Origin: Zizania palustris
Taxonomy: Eukaryota; Streptophyta; Magnoliopsida; Poales; Poaceae
Assembly: GCA_019279435.1 (NCBI GenBank)
Contig: JAAALK010000286.1
Span: 27,485,931-27,549,930, forward strand
Reading direction: 5' to 3'
DNA: 64,000 bases
In this document: in pieces, positions 23,895 to 35,400 of the stretch
Position numbering within the stretch: the first letter of the stretch is position 1
How the letters are laid out: each line of letters begins with the position of its first letter
Program-made: the position numbers and the translations under genes
The notes under the pieces: generated by a model
Told to the model about the DNA's origin: nothing
Databases searched by the model: none
What the model saw: the letters and a program-made list of their open reading frames with translations, nothing else

Positions 23895-24003
23895 CATGCC
23901 CCCCTACCTTTTAGTGAACTAAGTGAACTAAGTGAACTAAAAGTATAACGGGCTAAAGACGATACCTTCCATATCAGCCTTTTGACATCTTTCAAGATGT
24001 TTG

Positions 24004-25326
24004 CCACACACTTGGGAAATACCTTTTCAAGTATCTACCATTCAAAGCTTTTCAAAATCGCTCTCCTTGCAAAGATTCCAACACATATGCATTGCTAGGA
24101 GTGATTTCGGCTATTTTGAAAGGACCGTCCCAACTAGGCGACCATTTACCAAATTTGGGACTCTTATTGCCTAAGGGTAAAATCGTCTTCCAAACCAAGT
24201 CACCTACTTGAAATGATTTTTGTTTAACCTTCTTATTGTAGGCTTTAGCTACTCTCTTCTTGTCCACTTCTATGACTTCTAAAGCCATCAACCTCTTATC
24301 GGTCACTTCTTCTAGACTAGCTTTTAAAAGAGTTTCATATTCGTCGACCGATAAGCCATCTTGCTTTAGAACTCTTAAAGAGCCAAGATCTAATTCTACG
24401 GGTAGAACGACTTCTTGTCTATATACCAACTCATATGGACTAACTTTGGTAGCATCGTGCTTTGCAATTCTACAAGCCCATAGTGCCTTGGAAAGCACTT
24501 CATGCCACCTCTTAGGGAATTCTTCAATCTTCTTCTTAATGAGCTTAATCGCAGTTTTATTACTAGACTCGGCCTGACCATTGGCCTGTGCATAGTAAGG
24601 TGAAGAGTTTATTAACTTAATACCATAAAATTCGGCAAAGTCCCTTACTTCCTTAGAAACAAACAAACTGCCTTGATCTGTAGTGAGGGTTTGAGGAATA
24701 CCGAATCTATGTATAATGTGCTTTTAGATAAAATCAAGTACCTCGTTGTGAGTCATGTTCTTGAGAGGCACGGCTTCGGTCCATTTGGTGAAGTAGTCTG
24801 TCGCCATCAACACGAACCGATGCCCTTTTGAGGAAGGAGGGCGGATTTGGCCGATGAAGTCTAAACCCCAACCTCGGAATGGACACGGCTTGACAATAGG
24901 GTTAAGTAATGAAGCAGGGGCTAATTGAATATTGCCAAACTTCTGACATGCTTCACACCCTCTATAATACTTAAAACAATCCTCAGTCATAGTCGGCTAG
25001 TAGAAACCCGCTCTCTTGAGCATCCAACTCATTTTCTAGGCTGACTGATGAGTGCCACAAAGACCCTTGTTGACTTCTCCCGTAGCCATTTTGGATCATT
25101 CATTGTCTAAACACTTCAACAATACTCCATCAATAGTTCGGCGATATAGTGTATCATCTAGCAACATAAATTTAATCGCTTGCCGCCGAACTTTCTGATC
25201 AACCCTTTGGCTAGGGTCTCTCAAATACTGGACGATTGGAGTTATCCAATTGCCCTTATGGACTTCTGAGAGTTTTGCTAGCTCACTCCCTGGAATAATG
25301 TCTAAGCTACTGATTTCAGAGTGCCC
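24004..25326 (-). pseudogene. Element D integrase and start of the aRNH-integrase linker
   Basis: The C-terminal part lies at 24666-24052 (AQANGQAESSNKT, ELDLGSLRVLKQDGLS, KFGKWSPSWDGPFKI). The core start is at 24990-24724 (CEACQKFGNI, GWGLDFIGQIRPPSSKG, MATDYFTKWTEAVPL). The linker frame ISSLDIIPGSELAKLSEVHK continues to about 25326. Stops interrupt it near 24052, 24726 and 24998. The first catalytic Asp is present, in contrast to B. The frame breaks at 25326 where E's truncated LTR begins. Confidence 0.85.
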
Positions 25327-25350
25327 CCTTATCATCGTTTGTCTGTGTTT
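25327..25350 (+). repeat. 24-bp filler at the truncated 5' end of element E
   Basis: The segment (CCTTATCATCG ... GTGTTT) is a copy of 25409-25432 within the same LTR remnant. The 3' LTR does not have it at this place. It sits between element D linker sequence and E LTR sequence and looks like copied-in repair DNA. Confidence 0.7.
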
Positions 25351-25668
25351 AGATCCCGCCTCTTGCACCGGACCGATTGGCTGCTGCATTGGCGTTTGTG
25401 AAACCTCACCTTATCATCGTTTGTCTGTGTTTTGGCATTCGACTTGTATCCTTCCTGTTCTTACTTGTGTTCTTGGGTTCGCTTGCAGGAATTAGCCTTC
25501 GTGGCGAGGTCAATCGCGTCCTGCGTGGTTGATAACCAACGGAGATAGTGGTGTAACGATTGCAAGGTTTTGATCCGCCGGACCGGAGCCTTGGATCGCC
25601 AACGTCGAGATTCTCCACCAACCCAAGTTATCCCTACCTAACGGAAGATCGGGACCAATCCCCCATCA
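25351..25668 (+). repeat. Truncated 5' LTR of element E (last 318 bp)
   Basis: Matches 31715-32032 of the 3' LTR nearly base for base and ends ...CCCCCATCA. About 590 bp of the LTR front, including the TATA region, is missing. Confidence 0.9.
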
Positions 25669-25670
25669 GT

Positions 25671-25682
25671 TGGTATTAGAGC
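25671..25682 (+). other. Primer binding site of element E (tRNA-iMet type)
   Basis: TGGTATTAGAGC two bases after the LTR end; one mismatch (T for C) from the canonical TGGTATCAGAGC site. Confidence 0.8.
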
Positions 25683-26861
25683 ACAGATTTCCCATTAGGT
25701 AATCTCGATCTGCTTTTATTTTTACCTAGTGTCCAGAAAACCCTCACAAAAAAATCCCCACCGAGAACCCCTTTGTGCCTTGCGATTTTAATTTCAGTTT
25801 TAACTTTGTTGAGTTCGTGTTCTTGGTCGAGTCTTGTTGCTGGTTTAGTCATCCCTCTGTGTCGTTTGAGTAGTAGTTGTTCTTGTGTCTCAGAAAAAAA
25901 TTCCCCACCGAAAAACCCCCCTTCCGCAGCCCTATTTGTTTTCCACATCGACTCTTTGTGACCCCCCTTCGGTAAAACAGGCATAACTTTTTGCTCGTTT
26001 GGCAAAAAAATCTGAAATTTTTTGAGCGTGTTCCTGACCCAATTTGGGTGGGTACCCTAACACGCTTCGCCTGTTAGCCCTCACCAAAATCGCCAAAAAA
26101 ATCAGGATGATAAAGAAAAAAAATTGGTCAAAGTTTTTACTCGCCGGTCAGCAAACTTGTTGAATTTCTGTGAGCCACATCCCACCTCAGTTGTATGTGC
26201 CAATTTTTGTGGTTGCATCTCTGGTCATCCTTGTTCAAAAAAAATAGAGTGAAAAAAAAGAAGAGAAAAAAAATCAAAAAAAAGAAGAAGCGGTAGTAAC
26301 GGAATTATCGACGGCAGTAACATATTCTGCTTGTCCGATCTCTTGTCCGAACTCTTGTCCGGTCAGCGGTAGTAACAGAATTATCAGCGGTAGTAACAGA
26401 TTCTGCTTGTCCGATCCCTTGTCCGATCTCTTGTCCGATCCCTTATCCGATCTACAGAGAGCTGGATTTGGCCTATTTTTGCTTCCATTTGAGTTTTGGG
26501 CACATAGTTTCCATCTATTGCTTGAATTTTCACTTTGGGAGCACTAAGGCCAGCAACTTTGACGAGTACTACGGAATACTTATTGAACTTGGTTTAACTG
26601 TTATTACTATCGCTAATCCTTGCTACTCACTTTGCCTTCCAAGCTACACCTTTCTCTTGGTCAGGACAGGTTCATTTCTTGCAATTGTACACCACCCTCC
26701 ACTTGGTTCATCACCTGTAGGCCGGTGACCGAGCTGCGGCGTGGTAAGAACACTTGCAAGCGTGGGTAAGGTGCTTGACGGATTGCTTCCACCACACACC
26801 CACCACCCCACCTAGCTGTTTTCCATAAGGATTATTCTTTGTTGTGTTGTCTTTTACTAAC
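25683..26861 (+). other. Element E 5' leader with A-rich tract and short repeats
   Basis: About 1.2 kb without a supported gene. It holds an A/G-rich stretch at 26236-26290 and a repeated segment at 26291-26460 in which GCGGTAGTAACAGA and CTTGTCCGATC recur several times. Long leaders of this kind are usual in the family. Confidence 0.65.
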
Positions 26862-29800
26862 ATGGCAGATAACAGCGGTACCCCTCCATCTGATTTTAAT
26901 GACTATGTCTCACGACGTGCTCTACTAGAGTCTCAGCGGCAGACCCAACATTCCATCGAACGTCTCGCGCGTACTGTGGCTGACCTAGTGGACCGAATGA
27001 CTGCCTTGGAAACACGTTTGCCTGCTGCACGAGCCAACGATGACCATGTTGAAGAGGAAGACGACCATATTGGAGAGGAAGATGACCTATCCTATGTCGC
27101 GAACAATGGCATTGACCCTGACGAGGCTGCACGTCATCGCTTTCAGTTCAACCGTCAAGGTATGGGCGGCCACCGCAACCGCCATCCACGAGGTAACAAT
27201 GACAACCACAGGAACAATGATCATGATCCCTACTCTAAGGTAAAATTTTCAGTACCTCATTTTGCTGGCACCTATGATCCAGATGCATATTTAGATTGGG
27301 AGATGTCAGTCGAACAAAAATTTAATGCTCACATGGTTCCTGCTATCCACCACGTGCGCTTAGCTACTAGTGACTTCACTGGATATGCTCTTCTTTGGTG
27401 GACTGAAATAGTTCAGGTTGGCAATGAACCACAAACTTGGGATATGTTAAAACGGCAAATGCGTGGTAGATGGGTCCCTCCTTCATATAAACGTGATTTG
27501 AGAAAAAAATTGCAGCGCCTAAACCAAGAAAATAAATCGGTAGAGGAGTATTATCAGGAGTTGCAAATAGGTTGCATGCGTGCTGAAATTGAGGAGGACA
27601 ATGAGGATAAAATGGCCCGTTTTTATGGTGGTTTAAGACGTGAAATTCAGGATATCATTGATTATAAAGAATACAATACTATCACTCGTCTTTTCCACCT
27701 TGCTATGCTTGCAGAAAAAGAATTGCAGGGTCGCCAACAACCACAACGCAGCATGAGAACCAACATTGGTGGTGCTACTTCACGCTCAAGTGGGCAGCAG
27801 CAACGACCACCACCACCTTCTCGACCGATGGCTACATCAGCACCTTCTACATCTACAGCCCAGGCTGAGAGCTCCAAGGCTGCAGCATCCAAGGCGCCAG
27901 CCAAGCCCACCTCCTCAGCGGCCTCTACTGCACGTTCTGCAGCGATCCAGTGTCACAGATGCAAAGGATTTGGCAACGTTATGAAGGACTGCCCTAGTCA
28001 GCGGGCTTATATTGCTACGGAATACGGTGGCTACGTAAGTGCTAGTGATGTTGAAGATGAATATGCACTTGCTGCTAACATTGCAGGAGATGACGATACA
28101 TCCGACGATGACGCTGTTTTTGCGCCGGATGCCTTGGCCGACCATGAAGCACTTATTGTACAACGTGTCTTGAGCACTCAAATGGAGCAGGACAATCGAG
28201 CGCAACGGAATAATCTGTTTCAGACCTTCTTCCTCGTCAATGACCGTCGTGTACGTGTCATCATCGACAGTGGTAGTTGCAACAATTTGGTGAGCCACGA
28301 CATGGTAACGAAGCTTCAACTTCCCACACGTGCGCATCCACACCCTTACCATGTGCAATGGTTCAACAATAACGGTATGGTCAAGGTAACACAAACTGCT
28401 CACATCAAATTTTCTATTGGTACATACTTTGGAGTTGCTGATTTTGATGTAGTACCAATGCAAGCATGTTCTCTGTTACTTGGTAGACCTTGGGAGTATG
28501 ATACTGATGCTACACACCATGGTAGGAGCAATAAGTACATATTTATGTATAAAGGAAAGAAAGTTACATTGCTTCCTATGACTCCTGCTGAAATTGTGAA
28601 ATTTGAACAAGAAAAACATGCTAGGGACGCACAAAAGAGCAAACAACCTTCTGAAAATCAGCAAGTAGCTAAGACGCTTTTAAGGCAACAGAAAGATAAA
28701 ATTGCTTCTCCTTCTTCATCACAAGTTATAAATCTGAAAGGACGTGTCATGCTTGCAACTAAAACTGACCTTGCTGAAATTTGTGATGATACCCCCTTAC
28801 TATATGGCTTGATTTGCACAAACGTGTTGTTTTCACTTGCGAACATTCCTAGCTCTGTTCCTGTTGCAGTCACTGACCTTTTGCAGGGGTTTAGCGATTT
28901 TTTTCTTGCTGAAATACCACCCGGGCTGCCACCGATACGCGGCATCGAGCACCAAATTGATTTGATCCCGGGAGCGTCTCTTCCTAATCGTGCAGCGTAC
29001 CGTACCAATCCAGAGGAGACAAAAGAAATTGAGCGCCAAGTACAGGACCTTCTTGATCGTGGGTACGTCCGTGAAAGCCTTAGTCCTTGTGCAGTACCCG
29101 TTCTTTTGGTACCTAAGAAAGGTGGTAGTTGGCGCATGTGTGTTGATTGTCGTGCTATTAATAATATCACCATTCGATATCGACACCCTATTCCTAGATT
29201 GGATGACATGCTTGATGAGCTTAGTGGTGCCATTATCTTTACTAAGATCGATCTCCGTAGTGGCTACCACCAAATTCGCATGAAACTAGGTGATGAATGG
29301 AAAACTGCTTTTAAAACAAAGTTTGGATTATATGAGTGGCTTGTCATGCCTTTTGGACTTACTAATGCACCTAGTACCTTCATGCGCTTGATGAATGAAG
29401 TCCTACGGCACTTTATAGGACGTTTTGTGGTTGTATACTTTGATGATATCTTGGTTTATAGCAAGTCTCTCACTGAACATGTTGACCACTTACGTGCTGT
29501 TTTTTTTGTCCTCCGTGAGGCTAGAATGTTTGGTAACCTTGAGAAGTGCACGTTTTGCACGGATCGAGTTGTGTTTCTTGGATATGTTGTCACTTCACAG
29601 GGTATTGAGGTTGACGCGGCAAAGGTAGAAGCAATCAACAGCTGGCCGCAACCCCAAACTATCACACAGGTACGTAGTTTTCTTGGTCTTACAGGTTTCT
29701 ACCGGCGTTTTGTGAAAGATTTCAGCACCATAGCCGGTCCTTTGCATGAGTTGACTAAGAAGGGAGTTACTTTTACTTGGGAGCCAGCACATGAACAAGC

Positions 29801-31057
29801 TTTTGCCGCACTCAAAGATCGTCTTACAGATGCACCTCTACTTCAGCTACCCGACTTCAGTAAGCCTTTTGAGTTAGAATGTGATGCTAGTGGTTTTGGA
29901 TTAGGAGGTGTGCTGCTACAAGGAGGTAAACCCGTGGCCTATTTTAGTGAAAAATTACATGGTCCACAGTTGAATTATTCTACCTATGATAAGGAATTAT
30001 ATGCCTTAGTGCGTGTGCTTGAAACTTGGCAACATTACCTTTTGCCTAAGGAGTTTATTATTCATTCGGATCATGAAGCATTGAAGCATATACGTAGTCA
30101 AGCAAATCTGAATAAACGACATGCTAAATGGGTAGAATTTATTGAGACTTTTCCATATATCATTAAGCATAAGAAAGGGAAAGATAATGTAATTGCCGAT
30201 GCTTTATCTAGACGTTATACTTTGCTTTCTCAACTTGATTATAAGATCTTTGGTTTAGAAACATTAAAGGACATGTATGCTACTGATTTGGACTTCAAAG
30301 ATGCTTTTGCAAATTGTACAGATGACCGTGCTTGGAACAAATATGTGCTGAATAATGGATATCTTTTTTGTGCTAACAAATTATGTGTGCCGGCTAGCTC
30401 TCTTCGCTTGTTGTTATTGCAGGAAGCACATGGTGGTGGTTTGATGGGTCATTTTGGATCAAAGAAAACCGAAGATGTGCTATCCACACACTTCTATTGG
30501 CCTAGGATGAGACGCGATGTTGAGCGCTATGTGGCACGATGCACTACTTGCAATAAAGCTAAGTCCCGTCTAAACCCACATGGTCTTTATATGCCTTTGC
30601 CCATTCCTAGTGTACCTTGGGAGGATATTTCTATGGATTTTGTGTTAGGATTACCTAGAACTAGGAGGGGGAGGGATAGTATTTTTGTGGTGGTAGATCG
30701 GTTCTCTAAAATGGCGCATTTTATACCTTGTCACAAGAGCGACGACGCTACAAATGTTGCTGATTTGTTTTTCAGAGAGGTCGTACGCTTGCATGGAGTT
30801 CCCAATACCATCGTTTCAGATCGTGATGCTAAATTTTTAAGTCATTTTTGGAGGACGTTGTGGCATAAGTTGGGGACGAAGATGCTGTTTTCTACTACTT
30901 GTCACCCCCAAACGGATGGGCAAACGGAGGTCGTCAACCGTACATTGTCCACCATGTTGAGGGCTATTTTGAAGACCAACTTGAAGCTTTGGGAAGAGTG
31001 TCTACCTCATATTGAGTTTGCATATAATAGGTCAGTACACTCCACTACTAAGATTTA
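26862..31057 (+). pseudogene. Element E gag-pol polyprotein (C-terminus deleted)
   Basis: The chosen start is the ATG at 26862 (MADNSGTPPSDF); the open stretch begins slightly earlier without ATG. Domains by approximate residue: capsid-like gag 130-290 (GYALLWWTEI, DKMARFYGGLRREIQDI), zinc knuckle ~365, protease ~470 (IIDSGSCNNLVS), RT 700-930 (MCVDCRAINNITIRYRHPIP, catalytic YFDDILVYS ~860), RNase H ~1005 (CDASGFGLGGVLLQ), integrase zinc module ~1190 and DDE core (MDFVLGL, SDRDAKF, Glu in GQTEVVNRTL with D-35-E spacing). After FAYNRSVHSTTK the frame jumps into the far C-terminus in the wrong phase. The knuckle reads CHRCKGFGNVMKDC, with Asn where His is expected. Confidence 0.88.
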
Positions 31058-31066
31058 CAGCCCTAT

Positions 31067-31360
31067 TTGGGAGATGACGATGAGCTTGAGTCGAGGACGA
31101 CTCCAATTCAAGAGGGGGAGGATGATGAGGACATCACTTCACATGATACACACATGGAGCCTCCACCTACAATTCAATTACAAGGACCAATCACACGCGC
31201 CCGTGCCCGTCACTTGAACCATGAGGTTAATTCTTTCCTTAATAACTATGTTAATATTTGTTTGGACGGGATGCTACTGAATACTAGTGATATTTTGTTG
31301 CTTAGGAACATGGGAGATGGAATAGAAGGGTTGGAGTTGAAGACGGAGCCGCACGGATGA
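31067..31360 (+). pseudogene. Element E polyprotein C-terminal remnant, overlapping the 3' LTR
   Basis: The frame after the deletion encodes ELESRTTPIQEGEDDEDI and GPITRARARHLNHEVNSF, the usual tail of this polyprotein family. It lies in a different phase from the frame before 31057. The PPT at 31110-31122 is coding (QEGEDD), and the frame continues well into the LTR. Confidence 0.75.
31110..31122 (+). other. Polypurine tract of element E
   Basis: AAGAGGGGGAGGA, immediately followed by TGATGAGG, the LTR start. Confidence 0.8.
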
Positions 31361-32032
31361 TTTGAAGTCAAGAATTCGCTGGTTCGGACTTCATCGACCA
31401 CCATGCACCAAAATGGGCATAACTTCCTCATACGAAATCCGATTGGCGCGTTCTTGGACTTTTTGGAAAGCTAAGGAGAAGACGGATCTTTTTCCGTTGG
31501 TTTCGTCTCATTTGGAGTCTCGAGTCGACCTGTGTATTTAAAACAGTCCTGCATAATAGAACTGGGCCGTGTTGGCCCATAGTCTGAGTCTGTACATCTT
31601 CTAGCCCACGGCCCAAGTCTGTACGCCTTCCACAGGCTGCCCTCACCCTATATATTCACTCCAGCCGCCTTTAGGGTTAGGTTTTTCTTTGCTTGCATCT
31701 ACACTTGTGTGTTTAGATACCGCCTCTAGCACCAGACCGATTGGCTGCTGCATTGGCGTTTGTGAAACCTCACCTTATCATCGTTTGTCTGTATTTTGGC
31801 ATTCGACTTGTATCCTTCCTGTTCTTGCTTGTGTTCTTGGGTTCGCTTGCAGGAATTAGCCTTTGTGGCGAGGTCAATCGCGTCCTGCGTGGTTGATAAC
31901 CAACGAAGACAGTGGTGTAACGATTGCAAGGTTTTGATCCGCCGGACCGGAGCCTTGGATCGCCAACATCGAGATTCTCCACCAACCCAAGTTATCCCTA
32001 CCTAACGGAAGATCGGGACAAATCCCCCATCA
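31123..32032 (+). repeat. 3' LTR of element E (910 bp)
   Basis: TGATG at the start and CATCA at the end form a perfect 5-bp inverted repeat. The start abuts the PPT. A TATA-like CTATATATTC stands at about 31650. The last 318 bp match the 5' LTR remnant. The sequence after it is element D protease. Confidence 0.83.
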
Positions 32033-32208
32033 CCATGCACATCGACGATGAAGAATGTTGTTGCAATGTCTTGTTGCCCACTGTCAACTCCATAGAGAGC
32101 ACGCCTTTGGCTTTGGAACTCTCGCCATTGAAGCCGTTGAGCATCAAGTTGGTCTTCTTCAGATCATCCTCATCCCTACCAAGTTTCTTCAATAGCGAGT
32201 AAGGCATT
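32033..32208 (-). pseudogene. Element D protease, C-terminal half
   Basis: The minus frame reads MPYSLLKKLGRDEDDLKKTN then KGVLSMELTVGNKTL, homologous to B 14860-15030. It is joined on the right, across CACTA F, to the active-site half at 63412 (GGATINL). Confidence 0.87.
32206..32208. other. Left target-site duplication of CACTA element F (ATT)
   Basis: ATT stands before CACTACAAC here and after GTTGTAGTG at 63409-63411. Joining the flanks restores an uninterrupted match to element B (GTAAGGCATTAGGTTAA). A 3-bp duplication is the CACTA rule. Confidence 0.95.
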
Positions 32209-32600
32209 CACTACAACAAAACAGGGAACTTCCATCGGCCAAAGCCGACGGAAGATAGCCCTTTCCCGACGGAAGAAGCTAACTTCCGTCGGCAAAAGGC
32301 TAACTTCCGTCGGCCTTTGGCCGATGGAAGCGAGTAGACGGAAGTTAGCTAACTTCCGTCGGCCGCCATCGGAAGTTAGCTAACTTCCGTCGGCTTCACG
32401 TGGCCGACGGAAGTTAGCGCCGAACTCTGCCACGTCAGCAGAGGGGCGCTAACTTCCGTCGGCCGGCCTGGCCGACGGAAGTTAGGGGCAGCTAACTTCT
32501 GCCGGCTTTGGCCCTAGCCGACGAAAGTTAGCCTTTCTGCCCACGTGGCCAAAAGCAGCTAACTTCCGTCGGCTATGGTAAAAGCCGACGGAACTTAGCT
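32209..32600. repeat. Left TIR and subterminal repeat region of F
   Basis: About 17 copies of CTAACTTCCGTCGGC or its complement lie between 32225 and 32600, often head to head (GGAAGTTAGCTAACTTCC). In CACTA elements such motifs bind the TnpA-type protein; that role is inferred here. Confidence 0.88.
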
Positions 32601-32636
32601 TGTATTTTTGTTTTGTTTTTTCCTGGTTCCCCTACT

Positions 32637-32930
32637 CACACTCACATCCAACCACATTTTCAATCACATTCACAATACACATCCAAATTCACATTTCACA
32701 TCCAAAATCACATTCAAACTTCACATATAACATCCAAAATCACATCTCACATCCAAAACTGCACACATCACATCCAAAATCACATAACACAACTTAATTC
32801 ACATTCAAAGTCACAATACACATCCGCATTCACATATACCATCTAAATTCACATACAAAGTCACATAACACATCGAGATTCAATCCAGGTTCACAATACA
32901 CATCCATACTCACTGATTGCCCACATTTGG
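32637..32930. repeat. Degenerate CACATCCAAAATCA tandem repeats inside F
   Basis: About 20 imperfect ~14-bp units rich in CACAT and TTCACAT. Small frames here (32600-32846) are low-complexity artefacts. Confidence 0.75.
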
Positions 32931-33239
32931 GTCGTGGGTGCCGCCGCTGCCTCCCGCTTCATCCACATTTGCCCCGGAGGCTCCATCCTGACCAGGTGTA
33001 CGGAAACTCTGAAGAAATAGACAAAATTAGAGAACGAACTCAACTACCCTTCTAAACGCTAACTTAAGTATCTAGGAGGTACCTCATGTGATGTAGGAGA
33101 TAGTGGTGGTGGCGCGGGAGGTAGTGGTTGGAACATGGACATGTCAAATCCACTATTTTGCTGGGCTAGTTGCTACACATGTTGTAATGTAATCAGTTAG
33201 TTCTAAACCTATTTCTGAATACTTTTGAACTGCAACACT

Positions 33240-35289
33240 CTAAACTAAACTTACTTGGATCATCGCCTGTTGTTGTGCTAAGCAGGCGGTATAGTACTCT
33301 TGTTGTTTCCTGTTGTGCTCGTTTAGCCGCCTCATTTCCTCCCTCACCCGAACCACCTCCGGGGTTTCTGAAGAGCGACGACGGCTGGAGCCAACTCCGA
33401 CGGAGCTCTGCGACGACTGAGCTGACTTCTGAGCTCTCGCCGCTCTCGAGTCAATAACTCCATTGAACATGGAGTACCTGCAACATTGAATGAGTTAGTT
33501 ACCATCACAATACCATACACAAAAAATTAATAAAAACAGTGTCTCACCGTCCATGGCTTTTTCCACCTCCGCTGGAGTACACGGCCATTTGGTCGACATG
33601 TTCTCTCCGCCAATCATAGTCCTCTCCATGGAGTCGAACCATGTGTTCACCATACTACGCCTGCAAAAAACATGTTCGATTAGCTAGACGCAGAAAAATG
33701 AAATTACGCAAACTCTTAATAACATCTCACCAAATGGTCCGTGGCTGTCTGGCTACACAAGACATCTGGCTATGTAGGATCGCTTCCTTTGTGACCAGAG
33801 GTATACACCTCTATGTCACTTGGCACGTTGCCAGATTTAGCTTCCTGTACAATTGAAATGAGTTAGTTGCATTACAATGTATCTATAGCAAGAGAGTGAC
33901 AGAAGGAGGTCTTACCATGCGTTTAGCGTGGCAAATATGTCTGTCGGCACCATATCTGTGCTTCGGATCCATCATGCGGCATTGTCTTTTCTGCTCGGAA
34001 GTCTTCTTAAATGCAGCCGAAGACAAAATCTTGCAGAATTTGAAATATGCGTCCTCGCAGTTTGCAAAGCACGGAATCCTCAACTGAACAGAGATGCTAT
34101 TTGTATTATATGACAACAAATCTCAACAATCGAAGATTTAAAAAGTTAGAATTGTTTACCGAACGGTATTGTTCTTCAGTCAAATAGATTGACGATGCGC
34201 CCGTCGCCTTGCTCATTTGTTGCCCTAGCTTCTCCTTGTAGTAAGCATTGTTCGCTTGAATGCGGCCATATGAAATGGCGTCCTTCACCATCTTATGTGC
34301 ATTGTTGTTGAGGACTTGAAGGGCATGGTTATGGTGATTGCCGACTTCTGGCAAGCAAAAGCGTAACTGCAAAAGTCATGATTAGTAAAGTGTTGTAACT
34401 CGAAAAGCCTAAAAGAAGATTAAAAAAACACATGCATACCCAGAAGTCATGAGACACCGCCCCCTGAGCAGTTCCTTGGCGCCCGTTAGGAGCAAACCGG
34501 TACTGGTCCCATGTCTGGCATAGAACCCGCTCACCGGTCGGCATTGTCAGCACCCCTGGGTAGTGCAGATGACACAGGTTACCCAATATCTGGTTAACCT
34601 GCCTAACCCTCGAAGTGCCGTCAAATCGAGAGTCAATCCAAGATCTAGAAATACATAATAAATAAAGTCAGTTTAGTGAAAGAATTTTTTTGAAAAAAAA
34701 GCAAAACAACAGAAGAGTATTACACTTACCCGTCACCTACAGGTGTAATCTCGATCTTGGCTCCACCGGAAGAGACTACTGGTGGGGCGACCAGGTGGCT
34801 CGTCCTGAAAGATACTGATGCCCCGGAAGCCTCAGCCCCCTCCTCCTGACCCGCACCATCCGGGACATCCCCCTGCCCCGCACCCTCCGGGTCATCCCCC
34901 TGCCCCACACCCTCTGGGTCATCCCTCTGTGCTGCACACTCTGGGACATCCCCCTCCTGCCCCCACCCACCGGATGATCCTCGTGACCCGCACTCTCCAA
35001 GTGTTCTTCCTCCTACAAAACAGTATTGAAACAATTAGTAATAGTTTATAACTGGCATAAAAAACAATCTGAAAGTTACCTCATCATCTAGTTGAAATGC
35101 AATAGGCCGACCAATTAATGTCAGATCTATGCATCTCAGGAGCTGCTCTTGACGACGTCTGTTTGAAGAAGAGGAACTACCCTGGAATAGGGTGTCCTCC
35201 TGACTCGTCGGTGTACTCGCCGGATTACTCGCCGATGAAGTCCCCAAGCGGAAGAGCTTCCTCGTGACACTCCTCACCTTTTTCGACAT
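33240..35289 (-). pseudogene. CACTA accessory gene (PF03004-like, TnpA-type), multi-exon
   Basis: It probably starts at the ATG at 35289 (MSKKVRSVTRKLFRLGTSS). A first exon of 70 codons ends at a GAG|GTAACT donor (35079), with an acceptor TTTTGTAG at 35013. Later segments: a GDDPEGAGQ repeat region, LPTGERVLCQ-like WDQYRFAPNGRQG (34586-34440), LRFCLPEVGNHHNHALQV and QLTEEQYRS (34372-34140), and PCFANCEDAYFKFCKI with DPKHRYGADRHICHAKRM (34080-33900). The Ser/Arg-rich RRRSSETPEVVRVREEMRR segment is at 33470-33240. The order fits the 'plant transposase (Ptta/En/Spm)' family, which binds subterminal repeats. Exon phases after exon 1 are not fully resolved, so intactness is uncertain. Confidence 0.72.
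34855..34960 (-). repeat. 27-bp tandem repeats in the CACTA accessory gene
   Basis: About four units of GGGTCATCCCCCTGCCCC... with period 27, encoding the 9-residue repeat PEGAGQGDD on the minus strand. Confidence 0.75.
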
Positions 35290-35400
35290 CCTGTTCAAAA
35301 TAAGCACAAACAAGCATTTATTAGTAAAGAAGGTTTGTACATATGAAAAAACATGTAATATGAAGTATATTTCATATGCATGTATGAAAACAATTACTTG

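Larger units (their letters stand above)
25327..32032 (+). mobile_element. Element E: CRM-like Ty3/gypsy chromovirus, 5'-truncated and internally deleted
   Basis: Plus-strand element with a 318-bp remnant of its 5' LTR, a PBS, a 1.2-kb leader, a long gag-pol frame and a 910-bp 3' LTR. The LTR begins TGATGAGGACATC, like CRM/CRR elements, and the coding frame runs on into the 3' LTR, also a CRM trait (family knowledge, moderate certainty). The 5' LTR front and adjacent D sequence were lost together. A second deletion removed the integrase C-terminus, so E is dead. Confidence 0.85.

Noticed and set aside
26896..29665. Long minus-strand frames opposite the E gag-pol gene
   Set aside because: Shadows of the plus-strand polyprotein. 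Unlike the antisense gene in G they lack a TATA box, in-phase introns or family motifs.
32600..32846. Ser/His/Thr-rich frames near the left CACTA arm
   Set aside because: Low-complexity CACATCC repeats; no support as a gene.
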